Origin: Janthinobacterium sp. CG3
GTDB lineage: Bacteria; Pseudomonadota; Gammaproteobacteria; Burkholderiales; Burkholderiaceae_D
DNA length: 64,000 nt
Direction: 5' to 3'
Assembly (NCBI RefSeq): GCF_000344615.1
Contig: NZ_KB467824.1
Location: forward strand, 5,281,125 to 5,345,124
Shown here: one piece after another, positions 46,880-56,947 of the stretch
Position numbering within the stretch: the first letter of the stretch is position 1
Layout: each line of letters starts with the position of its first letter
Position numbers and translations under genes: made by a program
The notes under the pieces: model-generated
What the model saw: only the letters and a program-made list of their open reading frames with translations
Database searches by the model: none
Told to the model about the DNA's origin: nothing

Positions 46880-47042
46880 GCCCCCTCCCGCGCCTGCCGT
46901 CCCGGCATGCGTGGCGCCGGCGCCGTTAAAACCAGCGGCGCCGGGCCGGGGTCGGCCCCCGAGGGGCCGCCCCCCCCCATGCGGTGAAGCCGGATTCACG
47001 CTTTTTGTGTTAACTAGTTCAACGCCGAAGCGCGCTTGAATC

Positions 47043-48064
<1,022 letters not shown>

Positions 48065-48068
<4 letters not shown>

Positions 48069-48685
48069 GCCGTCCCCATCACTTTGACCAGGTACTGGTT
48101 GACCAGGTCCTTCAGGTCGTGCAGCGAGGTGACGTCGAGCACGAAGGCGACGTAGCCGTGGATTTGGTGTTTTTCCAGGATGAAGTCGATGTGCAGCATC
48201 AGCACCACGGTGTCGGCCTGGCCGCCCGAGGAGGCCATGATTTCCTCGCTGGTGCCGACGTGGTAGACCGGCAGCGAGCCGTGCAGCTCGCGCCCGAAGA
48301 TGTTGGCCAGCGTGCCGACGCAGGAATTGAGGATGATGTTGCCGATCTCGCTCATCGCCTCCTGTTCCATCTCCGTCAGTTCCTGCAGCGGGATCGATTC
48401 GCCCACCATCAGGCGCACGATTTCCAGGCTTTTATCCTCGGGGAACATGAGCATCGCCTCGGTCTGGAACGCGCCCTCGTAGTGCTGGCTGACGCCGCAG
48501 ATGCGTTCGCCGTCGCGCTTGCCCAGCAACTGGGCCGCCTCGGCGCGGCTCAGGAAGCTGATCGAGGGCACCGACATCGTCACCTCCTCGTTGACGATTT
48601 CGCTCATCGCGGCGGCCGCGTGGCCGACCCCGATGTTAAAAATCTCCACCAGGGCATCGTGTTCGAGTTCGGTGAGGGAGAGCAT
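48065..48685 (-). CDS. cheC: CheC-type phosphatase
   Basis: The 206-residue protein has two copies of the CheC active-site helix: ALVEIFNIGVGHAAAAMSE near residue 9 and EAMSEIGNIILNSCVGTLAN near residue 108, each with the ExxN pair needed to dephosphorylate a receiver domain. The gene lies 2 bases after the stand-alone receiver gene, so that receiver is its likely target. It is followed by a coupled GGDEF gene. CheC in a betaproteobacterium outside a che cluster is uncommon. Confidence 0.9.
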
Positions 48686-48687
48686 GC

Positions 48688-49056
48688 TCAGCTCTCTAGC
48701 GCGTTGAGCAATTGGTGGATGCGGCCTTCGGTGATGGGTTTTTCCATGAAACCGATGCCCAGTTCGGTGGCCCGGTTGCGCGTGGCGTTTTGCACGTTGG
48801 CCGTCACCAGCGAGATGTGGCTGTGCGGACACAGCGCGCGCAGCTGTTCGGCCGCCGCCATGCCGCCCATGCCGGGCATGTTGACGTCCATCAGGATGAG
48901 GACCGGTTGCAGCGCCGGCGCCTTCGCCAGCGCTTCCTCGCCGGTGGCCGCCTCGACGACGGTCCAATCGGGTTTCTTGCTCAGAACAAATTGATGCGCC
49001 ATCAGCCGGGAAACCCGGCTGTCGTCGACAATAAGGACCGTTTTACTTTGGTTCAT
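48688..49056 (-). CDS. Stand-alone receiver domain protein (CheY-like)
   Basis: The 122-residue single-domain response regulator has the acidic pocket LIVDDSRVSR, phosphoacceptor Asp57 in LILMDVNMPG, a conserved Thr in SLVTANVQ and Lys in GFMEKPITE. No output domain is present, so it acts by protein contact. AGGAAG precedes the ATG at 49056. It is the first gene of the operon with cheC and the GGDEF gene; the upstream kinase is not in the window. Confidence 0.93.
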   Translation of the reverse strand: MNQSKTVLIVDDSRVSRLMAHQFVLSKKPDWTVVEAATGEEALAKAPALQPVLILMDVNMPGMGGMAAAEQLRALCPHSHISLVTANVQNATRNRATELGIGFMEKPITEGRIHQLLNALES

Positions 49057-49283
49057 GGGTTCTTCCTGAAACTTTGTATGCTGGCGACAACGCATTTTCG
49101 CACATTTTGCGCGCCCGCTCCCGCGTATATTAGGCGCGTGCGTACGGTGTCGGGGCGTGGGCGCTGCCGGCGCGGCGGACCGGCCGGCGCCATTTGCCGC
49201 GCAAAGCGGCTGGGCAGGCCGGCAATCCGCTAAAATACCGCCATTGCCGTTTATTTCCACCCTTTTTACAGAGCACCACTGCC

Positions 49284-49961
49284 ATGACCCAAGACGAATT
49301 GAAACAAGCTGTTGCCCGCGCCGCCATCGAGTATGTAGTGGACGGTGAGATTATAGGTGTGGGCACGGGTTCGACCGCCAATTTTTTCATCGATGAATTG
49401 GCCAAGATCAAGCACCGCATCAAGGGCGCCGTGGCCTCGTCGGAAGCGACCGCGGCGCGCCTGCGCGGCCATGGCATCGAGGTGTTCGACCTCAACGACG
49501 TGGCGTCGATCGCCGTCTACGTCGACGGCGCCGACGAAATCACCGCCGCCGGCGCGATGATCAAGGGCGGCGGCGCGGCGCTGACGCGCGAGAAAATCGT
49601 CGCCTCGGTGTCGGGCCAGTTCGTCTGCATCGCCGACGGCTCCAAGCTGGTCGAGACGCTGGGCCAGTTCCCGCTGCCGGTCGAGGTGCTGCCGATGGCG
49701 CGCGCGGCCGTCTCGCGCCGCCTCGGCGCGCTCGGCGGCCAGCCGCGTCTGCGCCTGAAGGCGGGCAGCGACGAAGCCTTCGTCACCGACAACGGCGCCG
49801 TCATCGTCGACGTGCTGGGCCTGGCGATCGCCGACCCGGTGGCGTTGGAGCGCGAGATCAACCAGATCGTCGGCGTGATCGCGGTCGGGCTGTTCGCCGG
49901 TCGCGGCGCCGACGTTTGCCTGCTGGGTACCGCGGACGGCGTGCGCACGCTGACGTTTTAA
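49284..49961 (+). CDS. rpiA: Ribose-5-phosphate isomerase A
   Basis: The 225-residue enzyme interconverts ribose 5-phosphate and ribulose 5-phosphate. Motifs: the phosphate loop [46 protein letters not shown], and the C-terminal [11 protein letters not shown]. The ATG at 49284 is chosen by homology ([14 protein letters not shown]); no strong ribosome binding site is seen. It completes the non-oxidative pentose phosphate genes in this window together with tal. Confidence 0.96.
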   Translation: MTQDELKQAVARAAIEYVVDGEIIGVGTGSTANFFIDELAKIKHRIKGAVASSEATAARLRGHGIEVFDLNDVASIAVYVDGADEITAAGAMIKGGGAALTREKIVASVSGQFVCIADGSKLVETLGQFPLPVEVLPMARAAVSRRLGALGGQPRLRLKAGSDEAFVTDNGAVIVDVLGLAIADPVALEREINQIVGVIAVGLFAGRGADVCLLGTADGVRTLTF

Positions 49962-50000
49962 ACCACGGCGCCCCGGCGCCACTGCTGACCGGACCTGAGC

Positions 50001-50390
50001 ATGAAGCGATTGACCGTATTGTTGTCGTCCGCGCTGTTGTTGAGCGCCTGCGCCGGCTTGCCGTTTGGCGTGCCGTTGATGAAAACCGAGGCGCAGGCGC
50101 GCGAGGAGGTGGCGCGCGCCGCCGCCAGCCGGCGCGTACCGCCGCCGGCCCTGGCGGCGGACGGCACCGCGCGCGTCGCCATCGACGGCGTGGAGATTGA
50201 GAAGGTCGAGTTTCGCGCCGGCGTGTCCTCGGCGACGGTGGAGCGCCTGGCGCGGCAGCGCAACTGCAGCGGCGGCCTGGGCGCCGGCCTGGTGAGCCAG
50301 CCCGGCCCGGTCGAGGTGTACCGCATGGCGTGCGACAACGGCAGCGTCTTCCTCGCCAAGTGCGAACTGCGCCAGTGCAAACCGATGTAG
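50001..50390 (+). CDS. Putative lipoprotein, function unknown
   Basis: The 129-residue protein starts with a clear lipoprotein signal (LTVLLSSALLLSACAG, Cys17). The mature part has three further Cys in the C-terminal third (RNCSGG, MACDNG, KCELRQCKPM), which may form disulfides in the periplasm. I do not recognise a family. It follows rpiA by 39 bases on the same strand. Confidence 0.7.
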   Translation: MKRLTVLLSSALLLSACAGLPFGVPLMKTEAQAREEVARAAASRRVPPPALAADGTARVAIDGVEIEKVEFRAGVSSATVERLARQRNCSGGLGAGLVSQPGPVEVYRMACDNGSVFLAKCELRQCKPM

Positions 50391-50432
50391 GCCAAGGCGC
50401 CGCGGACCCTGCTGGCGTTCAGTTGCCGTGTC

Positions 50433-50480
50433 GTAGGTCGGATGCGCGGGCCGCCGAGGCGTCGGCGTAATCCGACCTAC
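50433..50480. repeat. Intergenic palindrome, GTAGGTCGGA family
   Basis: GTAGGTCGGA (50433-50442) pairs with TCCGACCTAC (50471-50480), followed by AAAACCTG. The same outer sequence, CTACAAAACCTG, is found directly to the right of the IS1111 element near 58183, which helps to place that insertion. Confidence 0.8.
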
Positions 50481-50495
50481 AAAACCTGCGGGCGT

Positions 50496-50538
50496 AAAAA
50501 AACCACGCGTTCCGGAAGTGTCCCTGAAAGCGTGGCTT
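50496..50538 (-). terminator. Terminator of the argA-yggX unit
   Basis: On the minus strand AGCCACGC and GCGTGGTT pair (one G-T) across a 21-base loop and are followed by a run of T. It lies about 27 bases past the yggX stop. Confidence 0.65.
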
Positions 50539-50565
50539 GTCGCCGGGCGGGCCGGCCGCCGCGGC

Positions 50566-50838
50566 TTAGTCGGCCGGTGGCACGTAACCCATGGCGGCGT
50601 CGGCGCCGTCGCCGAAGAAGTGCTTTTCCATCTGCGTGGCCAGGTATTTGCGGGCGCGCGCGTCGGCCAGGTTCAGGCGGTTCTCGTTGACCAGCATGGT
50701 CTGGTGCTTGAGCCAGGCCGCCCACGCTTCCTTCGATACCGATTCGTAGATCTTCTTGCCCAGTTCGCCCGGGTACGGCGCGAAATCGAGGCCTTCAGCG
50801 TCTTTGTTTAACTTGATACAGTGAATTGTGCGGGCCAT
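50566..50838 (-). CDS. yggX: YggX family Fe(2+)-trafficking protein
   Basis: The 90-residue protein matches YggX end to end: [19 protein letters not shown] with the conserved Cys7, [19 protein letters not shown], and [21 protein letters not shown]. YggX protects iron-sulfur proteins from oxidative damage and may carry iron. AGGAG precedes the ATG at 50838. It lies 33 bases downstream of argA on the same strand and is likely cotranscribed. Confidence 0.95.
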   Translation of the reverse strand: MARTIHCIKLNKDAEGLDFAPYPGELGKKIYESVSKEAWAAWLKHQTMLVNENRLNLADARARKYLATQMEKHFFGDGADAAMGYVPPAD

Positions 50839-50871
50839 CTGTGCTCCTAAAGCGGTCAATGTAAAGCGTGA

Positions 50872-52182
50872 TTATAAAGTCTTAATGAGGACCTGGGATT
50901 TGCGCTGCCAGTTGTACATGTGCTGGCGGTCTTTCGGCAGGTCGTCGACGTTGGCCGGCACGAAGCCGCGTTTTTTGAACCAATGCGCGGTGCGCGTGGT
51001 CAAAACAAACATTTTGTTGAAGCCGGCGGCGCGGGCGCGGTTTTCCATGTGTTTCAAAATACGCTCGCCGTCGCCCTGCGCCTGCACTTCCGGATTAACC
51101 GTCAGGCAAGCCATTTCGGCCATTTTTTGCGCCGGGAACGGGTACAGGGCGGCGCAGCCGAAAATGACGCCGTCATGCTCGATGACGGAGAAATATTCGA
51201 TTTCGCGTTCGATCAGCTCGCGTCCCCGCTTGACCAGGGTGCCGTCGGCCTCCAGCGGCTCGATCAGTTTGATGATGCCGCCGACGTCCTCGATGCTGGC
51301 CTGGCGCAGGCTTTCCAGGTTCTCGTGGCTGATCATGGTGCCCACGCCGTCATGGGTGAACAGCTCCAGCAGCGCCGAGCCGTCGGTGGTGAACGGCACG
51401 ATGTGGGCGCGCGGTACGCCGCTGTTGCACGATTTGATGGCGTGCTGCAGGTAGAAGGCGGTGTCGTGCGGCAGGAAACCGGCTTGCAGCACGGCCTCGG
51501 CCTGGTGCGAGGACAGTTCGCGGATTTCGGTGCCGGCGGCGTCGAGCATCATCGGCGTTTCGCTGATGAAGATCAATTTGTCGGCGTGCAGCGCGATCGC
51601 CGCCGAGACGGCGACGTCTTCCATCGTCAGGTTGAACGCCTCGCCGGTCGGCGAGAAGCCCAGCGGCGAGAGCAACACCAGCGCGTCGGCGGCCAGGATC
51701 GGGTGGATGGTTTCGGAGGCGATCTTGCGCACCACGCCGGTCAGTTCCAGGTCGACGCCGTCGATGACGCCGAGCGGGCGGGCGGTGACGAAGTTGCCGG
51801 AAATGATGCGGATGGCGGCGTGCGCCATCGGCGTGTTCGGCAAACCCTGGCTGAAGGCGGCCTCGATGTCGAGGCGCAATTCGCCGGCGGCCTCTTTCGC
51901 GCACTCGAGCGCGGCGATGTCGGTGATGCGGATGCCGTTGGTAAAACGGCCTTCGACGTTGCGCAACGCCAGTTGTTCGGCTACCTGTGGTCGCGAACCG
52001 TGGACGATGACGACTTTGATGCCGAGCGCGTGCAACAGCGACAGATCCTGCGCCAACACCGGCAACGCGCCGGCGGTGACGAGTTCACCTGGGAAGGCGA
52101 CCACGAAGGTCTTGCCACGGAATGCGTGGATGTAAGGTGCGACCGAGCGCAGCCATTGGACGAATTGGGTAGGGTTTTCCAT
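50872..52182 (-). CDS. argA: N-acetylglutamate synthase ArgA
   Basis: The 436-residue enzyme makes N-acetylglutamate from glutamate and acetyl-CoA, the first step of arginine synthesis. It has an N-terminal amino-acid-kinase-like domain (FRGKTFVVAFPGELV, VVIVHGSRPQVAEQLA) that usually binds arginine as a feedback inhibitor, and a C-terminal GNAT domain (CLTVNPEVQAQGDGERIL). ATG codons at 52191 and 52182 are both possible; 52182 fits the family start. It is divergent from hrpA. Confidence 0.95.
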   Translation of the reverse strand: MENPTQFVQWLRSVAPYIHAFRGKTFVVAFPGELVTAGALPVLAQDLSLLHALGIKVVIVHGSRPQVAEQLALRNVEGRFTNGIRITDIAALECAKEAAGELRLDIEAAFSQGLPNTPMAHAAIRIISGNFVTARPLGVIDGVDLELTGVVRKIASETIHPILAADALVLLSPLGFSPTGEAFNLTMEDVAVSAAIALHADKLIFISETPMMLDAAGTEIRELSSHQAEAVLQAGFLPHDTAFYLQHAIKSCNSGVPRAHIVPFTTDGSALLELFTHDGVGTMISHENLESLRQASIEDVGGIIKLIEPLEADGTLVKRGRELIEREIEYFSVIEHDGVIFGCAALYPFPAQKMAEMACLTVNPEVQAQGDGERILKHMENRARAAGFNKMFVLTTRTAHWFKKRGFVPANVDDLPKDRQHMYNWQRKSQVLIKTL

Positions 52183-52237
52183 TAAGCGCATTATAATTCG
52201 CTGCGCGATGTCCGCGCCCAAATACCTGTAAAAAACA

Positions 52238-55200
52238 ATGTCCCAAACCAGCAATAAGCCTTCGACTACTTTCCCACGCCCGAATTCGGCCTCCGACCAG
52301 AGTGGAACGACCGCGTCCGCGGCGCCAAACGCGCCCGCGCGGCCGGCGGAGCAGCCGCGCGCGCCGCGGCCGGAGGGGCAGCAGGCGCAACGGCCGCCGC
52401 GCGCGCCGCGGCCGGAAGGCCAGGGCGGGCCCAGCGAGCCGCGCACGCCGCGCGAGCCGCGCGTTGCCGAAGCGCCGTTCCGCAATCCGCTGCCGCCGAT
52501 CACCTATCCGGAAGACTTGCCGGTGTCGGGCCGGCGCGGCGAAATCGCCGAGGCCTTGCAGGCGAACCAGGTCATCATCGTCTGCGGCGAGACCGGTTCG
52601 GGCAAGACCACGCAGTTGCCGAAGATTTGCCTGGAGCTGGGGCGCGGCCGGAAGGGCCTGATTGGCCACACCCAGCCGCGGCGCATCGCCGCCTCGTCGA
52701 CCGCCAAGCGCATCGCCCAGGAGATGGGCACGCCGCTGGGCGAAACCGTCGGCTTCAAGGTGCGCTTCGCCGACACGCTGACGCGCGGCGCCTCGGTCAA
52801 GCTGATGACGGACGGTATCTTGCTGGCCGAGACGCAAACCGATCCGCTGTTGAAAAATTACGACACGATCATCATCGATGAGGCGCACGAACGCAGCCTG
52901 AACATCGACTTCCTGCTCGGCTATCTAAAACAGTTGCTGCCGCGCCGGCCGGATTTGAAGATCATCATCACCTCGGCGACCATCGACGCCGACCGCTTCG
53001 CGCGCCATTTCGGCACGCCCGAGAAGCCGGCGCCGGTGATCGAGGTGTCGGGCCGGCTGTACCAGGTCGAGGTGCGCTACCGTCCGGTCGAACGCGACGG
53101 CGTGCCGATGGGTAACGCCGACGCCGCCAAGCCGGCGCCCAAGGCCGCCGCCGCGCGCGAGAAGCGCGACCTGATGGACGCCGTCGTCGACGGCGTCGAG
53201 GAACTGTGCCGCATCGGTTCGGGCGACGTGCTGGTGTTCCTGCCGGGCGAGCGCGAAATCCGCGACTGCGCCGAGGCGCTGCGCAAGCACCATCCGCCGC
53301 ATGTCGAAATCCTGCCGCTGTTCGCCCGCCTGTCGGCCGAGGAGCAGGAACGCGTCTTCAAAGTGAGCAACGCGCGCCGCATCGTGCTCGCCACCAACGT
53401 CGCCGAGACCTCGCTGACGGTGCCGGGCATCCGCTACGTGGTCGACGCCGGCTTGGCGCGCGTAAAACGCTACAGCTACCGCAACAAGGTCGAACAGTTG
53501 CAGATCGAGCCGATCGCCCAGTCGGCGGCGAACCAGCGCGCCGGCCGTTGCGGCCGCGTCGCCGACGGCGTCTGCATCCGTCTGTACGAGGAGCAGGACT
53601 TCCTGCTGCGGCCGAAGTTCACCGAGCCGGAGATTCTGCGCTCGTCGCTGGCCTCGGTCATCTTGCGCATGAAGTCGCTGCACCTGACCGACGTCGAAAC
53701 CTTCCCCTTCATCGAGCCGCCGCTGGCGCGCGCCATCGCCGACGGCTACCAGTTGTTGCAGGAACTGGGCGCGGTCGACGAGGTCAACCGCCTGACCGCG
53801 CTGGGCAACAAGCTGGCCAAGCTGCCGCTGGACCCGCGCGTGGGCCGGATGATTTTGGCCGCGCTCGACAACGTTTGCCTGACGGAAGTGCTGATCATCG
53901 CCTCGGCGCTGTCGGTGCAAGACCCGCGCGACCGGCCGATGGAACACCAGCAGGCGGCCGACGAGGCGCACAAGAAGTTCGCCGACGAGAAGTCGGAGTT
54001 CCTCAGCTACATCAAGATCTGGAGATGGTTCGAAGGCGCCATCGAGCACAAGAAAACCAACCGGCAGTTGCAGGACAACTGCCGCGCCAATTTCCTGTCG
54101 CAACTGCGCCTGCGCGAGTGGCGCGACGTCCATTCGCAGCTCTTGACGATTGTCAAGGAGCAGGGCTGGCGCATGAACGACGCGCCCGCCACTTATGAAA
54201 ACCTGCACACGGCGCTGCTGACCGGCCTGCTGGGCAACATCGGCTTCAAGGCCGAGGACGAGCCGGGCGCCGGCTTCCTGGGCGCGCGCGGCATCAAGTT
54301 CCACGTCTGGCCCGGTTCCTCGCTGCTGAAGAAACCCGGCAAGTGGATCATGGCGGCCGAGCTGGTCGACACCACGCGCCTGTACGCGCGCTGCATCGCG
54401 CAGATCCAGCCGGAGTGGCTGGAAAAGGTCGGCGGCCATCTGTTGAAGAAGTCCTGGGGCGAGCCGCGCTGGGAAAAGCGCTCGGCGCAGGTCAGCGCGT
54501 CCGAACGCGCCACGCTGTACGGGCTGGTGGTGTACGCGCAGCGGCGCATCAACTACGGCCAGTTCAACCTGCCCGAGGCGCGCGAAATCTTCATCCGCGA
54601 CGCGCTGGTAGGCGGCGAGTTCGACACGCGCGCGCCGTTCTTCGCGCACAACCACAAGCTGATCAAGGAAATCGAGAACCTCGAGCACAAGTCGCGCCGC
54701 CTCGACGTGCTGGTCGACGATGAATTGATCGCCGCGTTCTACGACAAGCTGCTGCCGGCCGACGTGTGCAACGGCGCCGGCTTCGAGAAGTGGCACAAGG
54801 ACGCCACGGCCAAGGAAGCAAAGCTGCTGTTCCTCAACCGCGACGAGCTGATGCGCCACGAGGCGGCCGGCGTGACCACCGAGCTGTTCCCGAAAATGAT
54901 GGCGGTGACGGGGCTGGAAATGCAGCTGACCTACCATTTCGAGCCGGGCAGCCTGCGCGACGGCGTCACCTTGTCGGTGCCGCTGTTCGCGCTCAACCAG
55001 TTGCCGCGCGAACGCTGCGAATGGCTGGTGCCGGGCATGCTGAAGGAGAAGGTGCATCTGCTGCTCAAATCGCTGCCGCAAAAGCTGCGCCGCCACTGCG
55101 TGCCGCTGCCCGACTACGCGGCCAAGTTCTGCGAACGGGTGCACGAAGCGGGCGTGTTCGGCCGCGGCGACCTGGTCGACGCCATCATCGCCGACGTGCG

Positions 55201-56353
55201 CGCCCAGACCAGCCTGAGCGTGCTGACCACCGACTTCAAACCGGAGACCTTGCCGGCGCATCACTTCATGAACTTCAAGGTGGTCGACGAGCACGGCCGC
55301 CAGTTGGACATGGGGCGCAACCTGGCCACCTTGCAGGCCGAGTTCGGCGGGCAGGCGCGCCAGGAGTTCCAAAAGATGGCCGAGGTGAAGACCGCGCCGC
55401 CGACCGGCGCGGTGTACGTGCCGGCCGCCGCCAAGGGCTTCGGCGCCGGCGGCAACATGGCGGCGGCCAAGGCGGGCGGCGCTGCGGCGAACACCGTCAC
55501 GCAGCACATGGGCCTGACCGGCTGGACCTTCGGCGAACTGCCGGAGCTGCTGGAAATCGTCCAGGGGAAAGTGACCCTGATCGGCTTCCCGGCGCTGGTC
55601 GACAAGCTCACGCATTGCGACCTGGAAGTGTTCGACGATCCGACCGTTGCCGCGCGCACGCACCGGGTCGGCCTGCGCCGCCTGTTCGCGTTGCAGATGA
55701 AGGACCAACTCAAATACGTCGAGAAAAGCATCCCCGGCCTGCAACAGATGGGCATGCAATTCATGGCGCTGGGTTCGCAGGAAGAGTTGCGCGAACAAAT
55801 CATCCAAAAGGCGCTCGACATCGCCTGCCTGCAAGATCCGCTGCCGCTCGACGCCGCCGCTTTCGCCAAGCGCAAGGACGAGGGCAAGTCGCGCCTGGTA
55901 TTGCTGGTCAATGAAATCGCGCGCCTGCTGGCGCAGGTGCTCACCGAGTTCCACGGTTTGCCGAAGCGCTTGCAGGGCATACCGGGGCCGGCCGCCGCCG
56001 ACATGCAAAGCCAGTTGCAAGGGCTGGTCAACAAACGCTTCCTGCTTGACAACGATTACGGCCAGATCGCGCACTTCCCGCGCTACCTGAAGGCGATGAA
56101 CGTGCGCCTGGAAAAGCTGCGCATCGACCCCGCCCGCGACGCCAAGCTGATGGCCGAGTGGCAACAGGCTGCGACCTTGTACCAGCGCTGCGCCAAGGAC
56201 CGCCAGGCCGGCAAGAACACCGATCCGAAGCTGACGGAGTTCCGTTGGATGCTGGAAGAGCTGCGCGTGTCGCTGTACGCGCAGGAGTTGCGCACGCCAA
56301 TGCCGGTGTCGGCGAAACGCCTGCAAAAAGTGTGGGAATCGATGCAGCGTTAA
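52238..56353 (+). CDS. hrpA: ATP-dependent RNA helicase HrpA (DEAH box)
   Basis: The 1371-residue helicase has motif I GETGSGKTTQ, motif II DEAH in IIIDEAHERSL, motif III TSATID, and motif VI QRAGRCGR, followed by HA2, OB-fold and the long HrpA-specific C-terminal region. HrpA acts on ribosome-bound mRNA; in E. coli it helps rescue stalled ribosomes. The first 80 residues are a Pro/Arg/Gln-rich disordered extension not seen in the enteric protein. The ATG at 52238 is the first in frame. Confidence 0.96.
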   Translation: MSQTSNKPSTTFPRPNSASDQSGTTASAAPNAPARPAEQPRAPRPEGQQAQRPPRAPRPEGQGGPSEPRTPREPRVAEAPFRNPLPPITYPEDLPVSGRRGEIAEALQANQVIIVCGETGSGKTTQLPKICLELGRGRKGLIGHTQPRRIAASSTAKRIAQEMGTPLGETVGFKVRFADTLTRGASVKLMTDGILLAETQTDPLLKNYDTIIIDEAHERSLNIDFLLGYLKQLLPRRPDLKIIITSATIDADRFARHFGTPEKPAPVIEVSGRLYQVEVRYRPVERDGVPMGNADAAKPAPKAAAAREKRDLMDAVVDGVEELCRIGSGDVLVFLPGEREIRDCAEALRKHHPPHVEILPLFARLSAEEQERVFKVSNARRIVLATNVAETSLTVPGIRYVVDAGLARVKRYSYRNKVEQLQIEPIAQSAANQRAGRCGRVADGVCIRLYEEQDFLLRPKFTEPEILRSSLASVILRMKSLHLTDVETFPFIEPPLARAIADGYQLLQELGAVDEVNRLTALGNKLAKLPLDPRVGRMILAALDNVCLTEVLIIASALSVQDPRDRPMEHQQAADEAHKKFADEKSEFLSYIKIWRWFEGAIEHKKTNRQLQDNCRANFLSQLRLREWRDVHSQLLTIVKEQGWRMNDAPATYENLHTALLTGLLGNIGFKAEDEPGAGFLGARGIKFHVWPGSSLLKKPGKWIMAAELVDTTRLYARCIAQIQPEWLEKVGGHLLKKSWGEPRWEKRSAQVSASERATLYGLVVYAQRRINYGQFNLPEAREIFIRDALVGGEFDTRAPFFAHNHKLIKEIENLEHKSRRLDVLVDDELIAAFYDKLLPADVCNGAGFEKWHKDATAKEAKLLFLNRDELMRHEAAGVTTELFPKMMAVTGLEMQLTYHFEPGSLRDGVTLSVPLFALNQLPRERCEWLVPGMLKEKVHLLLKSLPQKLRRHCVPLPDYAAKFCERVHEAGVFGRGDLVDAIIADVRAQTSLSVLTTDFKPETLPAHHFMNFKVVDEHGRQLDMGRNLATLQAEFGGQARQEFQKMAEVKTAPPTGAVYVPAAAKGFGAGGNMAAAKAGGAAANTVTQHMGLTGWTFGELPELLEIVQGKVTLIGFPALVDKLTHCDLEVFDDPTVAARTHRVGLRRLFALQMKDQLKYVEKSIPGLQQMGMQFMALGSQEELREQIIQKALDIACLQDPLPLDAAAFAKRKDEGKSRLVLLVNEIARLLAQVLTEFHGLPKRLQGIPGPAAADMQSQLQGLVNKRFLLDNDYGQIAHFPRYLKAMNVRLEKLRIDPARDAKLMAEWQQAATLYQRCAKDRQAGKNTDPKLTEFRWMLEELRVSLYAQELRTPMPVSAKRLQKVWESMQR

Positions 56354-56364
56354 GTTAGCGTCTC

Positions 56365-56467
56365 GTAGGTCGGGTTGGCGGAGCGTAGTGCGGCAGTGTT
56401 GGCCAAAGCGGAACGCGCCGCTCCAGGCCAACGTTGTCGGCTTACGCCCGATGGGCTAACCCGACCT
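56365..56467. repeat. Intergenic palindrome interrupted by the IS1111 element
   Basis: AGGTCGGGTT (56367-56376) pairs with AACCCGACCT (56458-56467). The right arm stops exactly where the insertion element is inferred to begin, and the expected next bases (ACAAAACCTG, as in the copy at 50433) are found after the element near 58185. Confidence 0.7.
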
Positions 56468-56520
56468 TCTATGATGAATTCCAAGTCAACTGGTTTTTCG
56501 CAAATTTATCCTATCCCTTG

Positions 56521-56591
56521 TTTCGGTATCGGCGGGGTCAAGGGCGGGCGAAGCCCGGCGAAGCGAACCCTTGACGCCGCCGATACCGAAA
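56521..56591. repeat. Long palindrome within the noncoding end of the IS1111 element
   Basis: Arms of 24 bases (56521-56544 and 56568-56591) match with one mismatch, and the centre holds a second small hairpin (CGGGCGAAGCCCG). It lies just inside the left subterminal repeat. It may be part of the element or an older REP-like repeat captured by it. Confidence 0.8.
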
Positions 56592-56947
56592 TATGCTGGT
56601 CCATGGCGCCATGACGCATATTGCGGCTTGGCGCCATGCCGACCTGTTTCGTTTTGGCCTTCGTTCATTGCCAGCGCTTTGCTTTCGTCGTTCGTACAGC
56701 CCAGTTCGAAGCTCTCGGTCATCATTGCGTGAGACTTCACGTCCCACCACCTTCTATCCGCTGGTTTTGCTACCCCAGCCTAATTCTGCATGCGCGTTGC
56801 GCTTAGTGACCTTGATGCGTGCAAGCCCCATCTACTAGGGTCGGTTGCCATGGGCAACCAGGTCGGGTTACGGGCCTGCCTACTCCTTGCTGCTGCGTAG
56901 TTCAACGTAATGCCAACTGCTGGTACTGAACGTGCCGCCTTACTCCC
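56592..56947 (-). ncRNA. Candidate guide (bridge/seek) RNA region of the IS1111 element
   Basis: This is the noncoding stretch downstream of the transposase stop and inside the element. In the IS1111 group the guide RNA that pairs with target and donor DNA is encoded on this side. A clear hairpin GGTTGCCCATGGCAACC is present near 56847-56863, and no reading frame is convincing. Exact RNA ends and guide loops cannot be set by eye. Confidence 0.4.

Noticed and set aside
46915-46950. GC-rich inverted repeat after eda considered as a terminator
   Set aside because: CGGCGCCG arms are self-palindromic and no T tract follows, so I cannot separate it from base composition.
52925-56431. A 1168-codon open frame on the minus strand opposite hrpA
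   Set aside because: Same antisense composition (Arg, Gln, Val, Leu, His), no domain or ribosome binding site, fully inside a conserved helicase gene.
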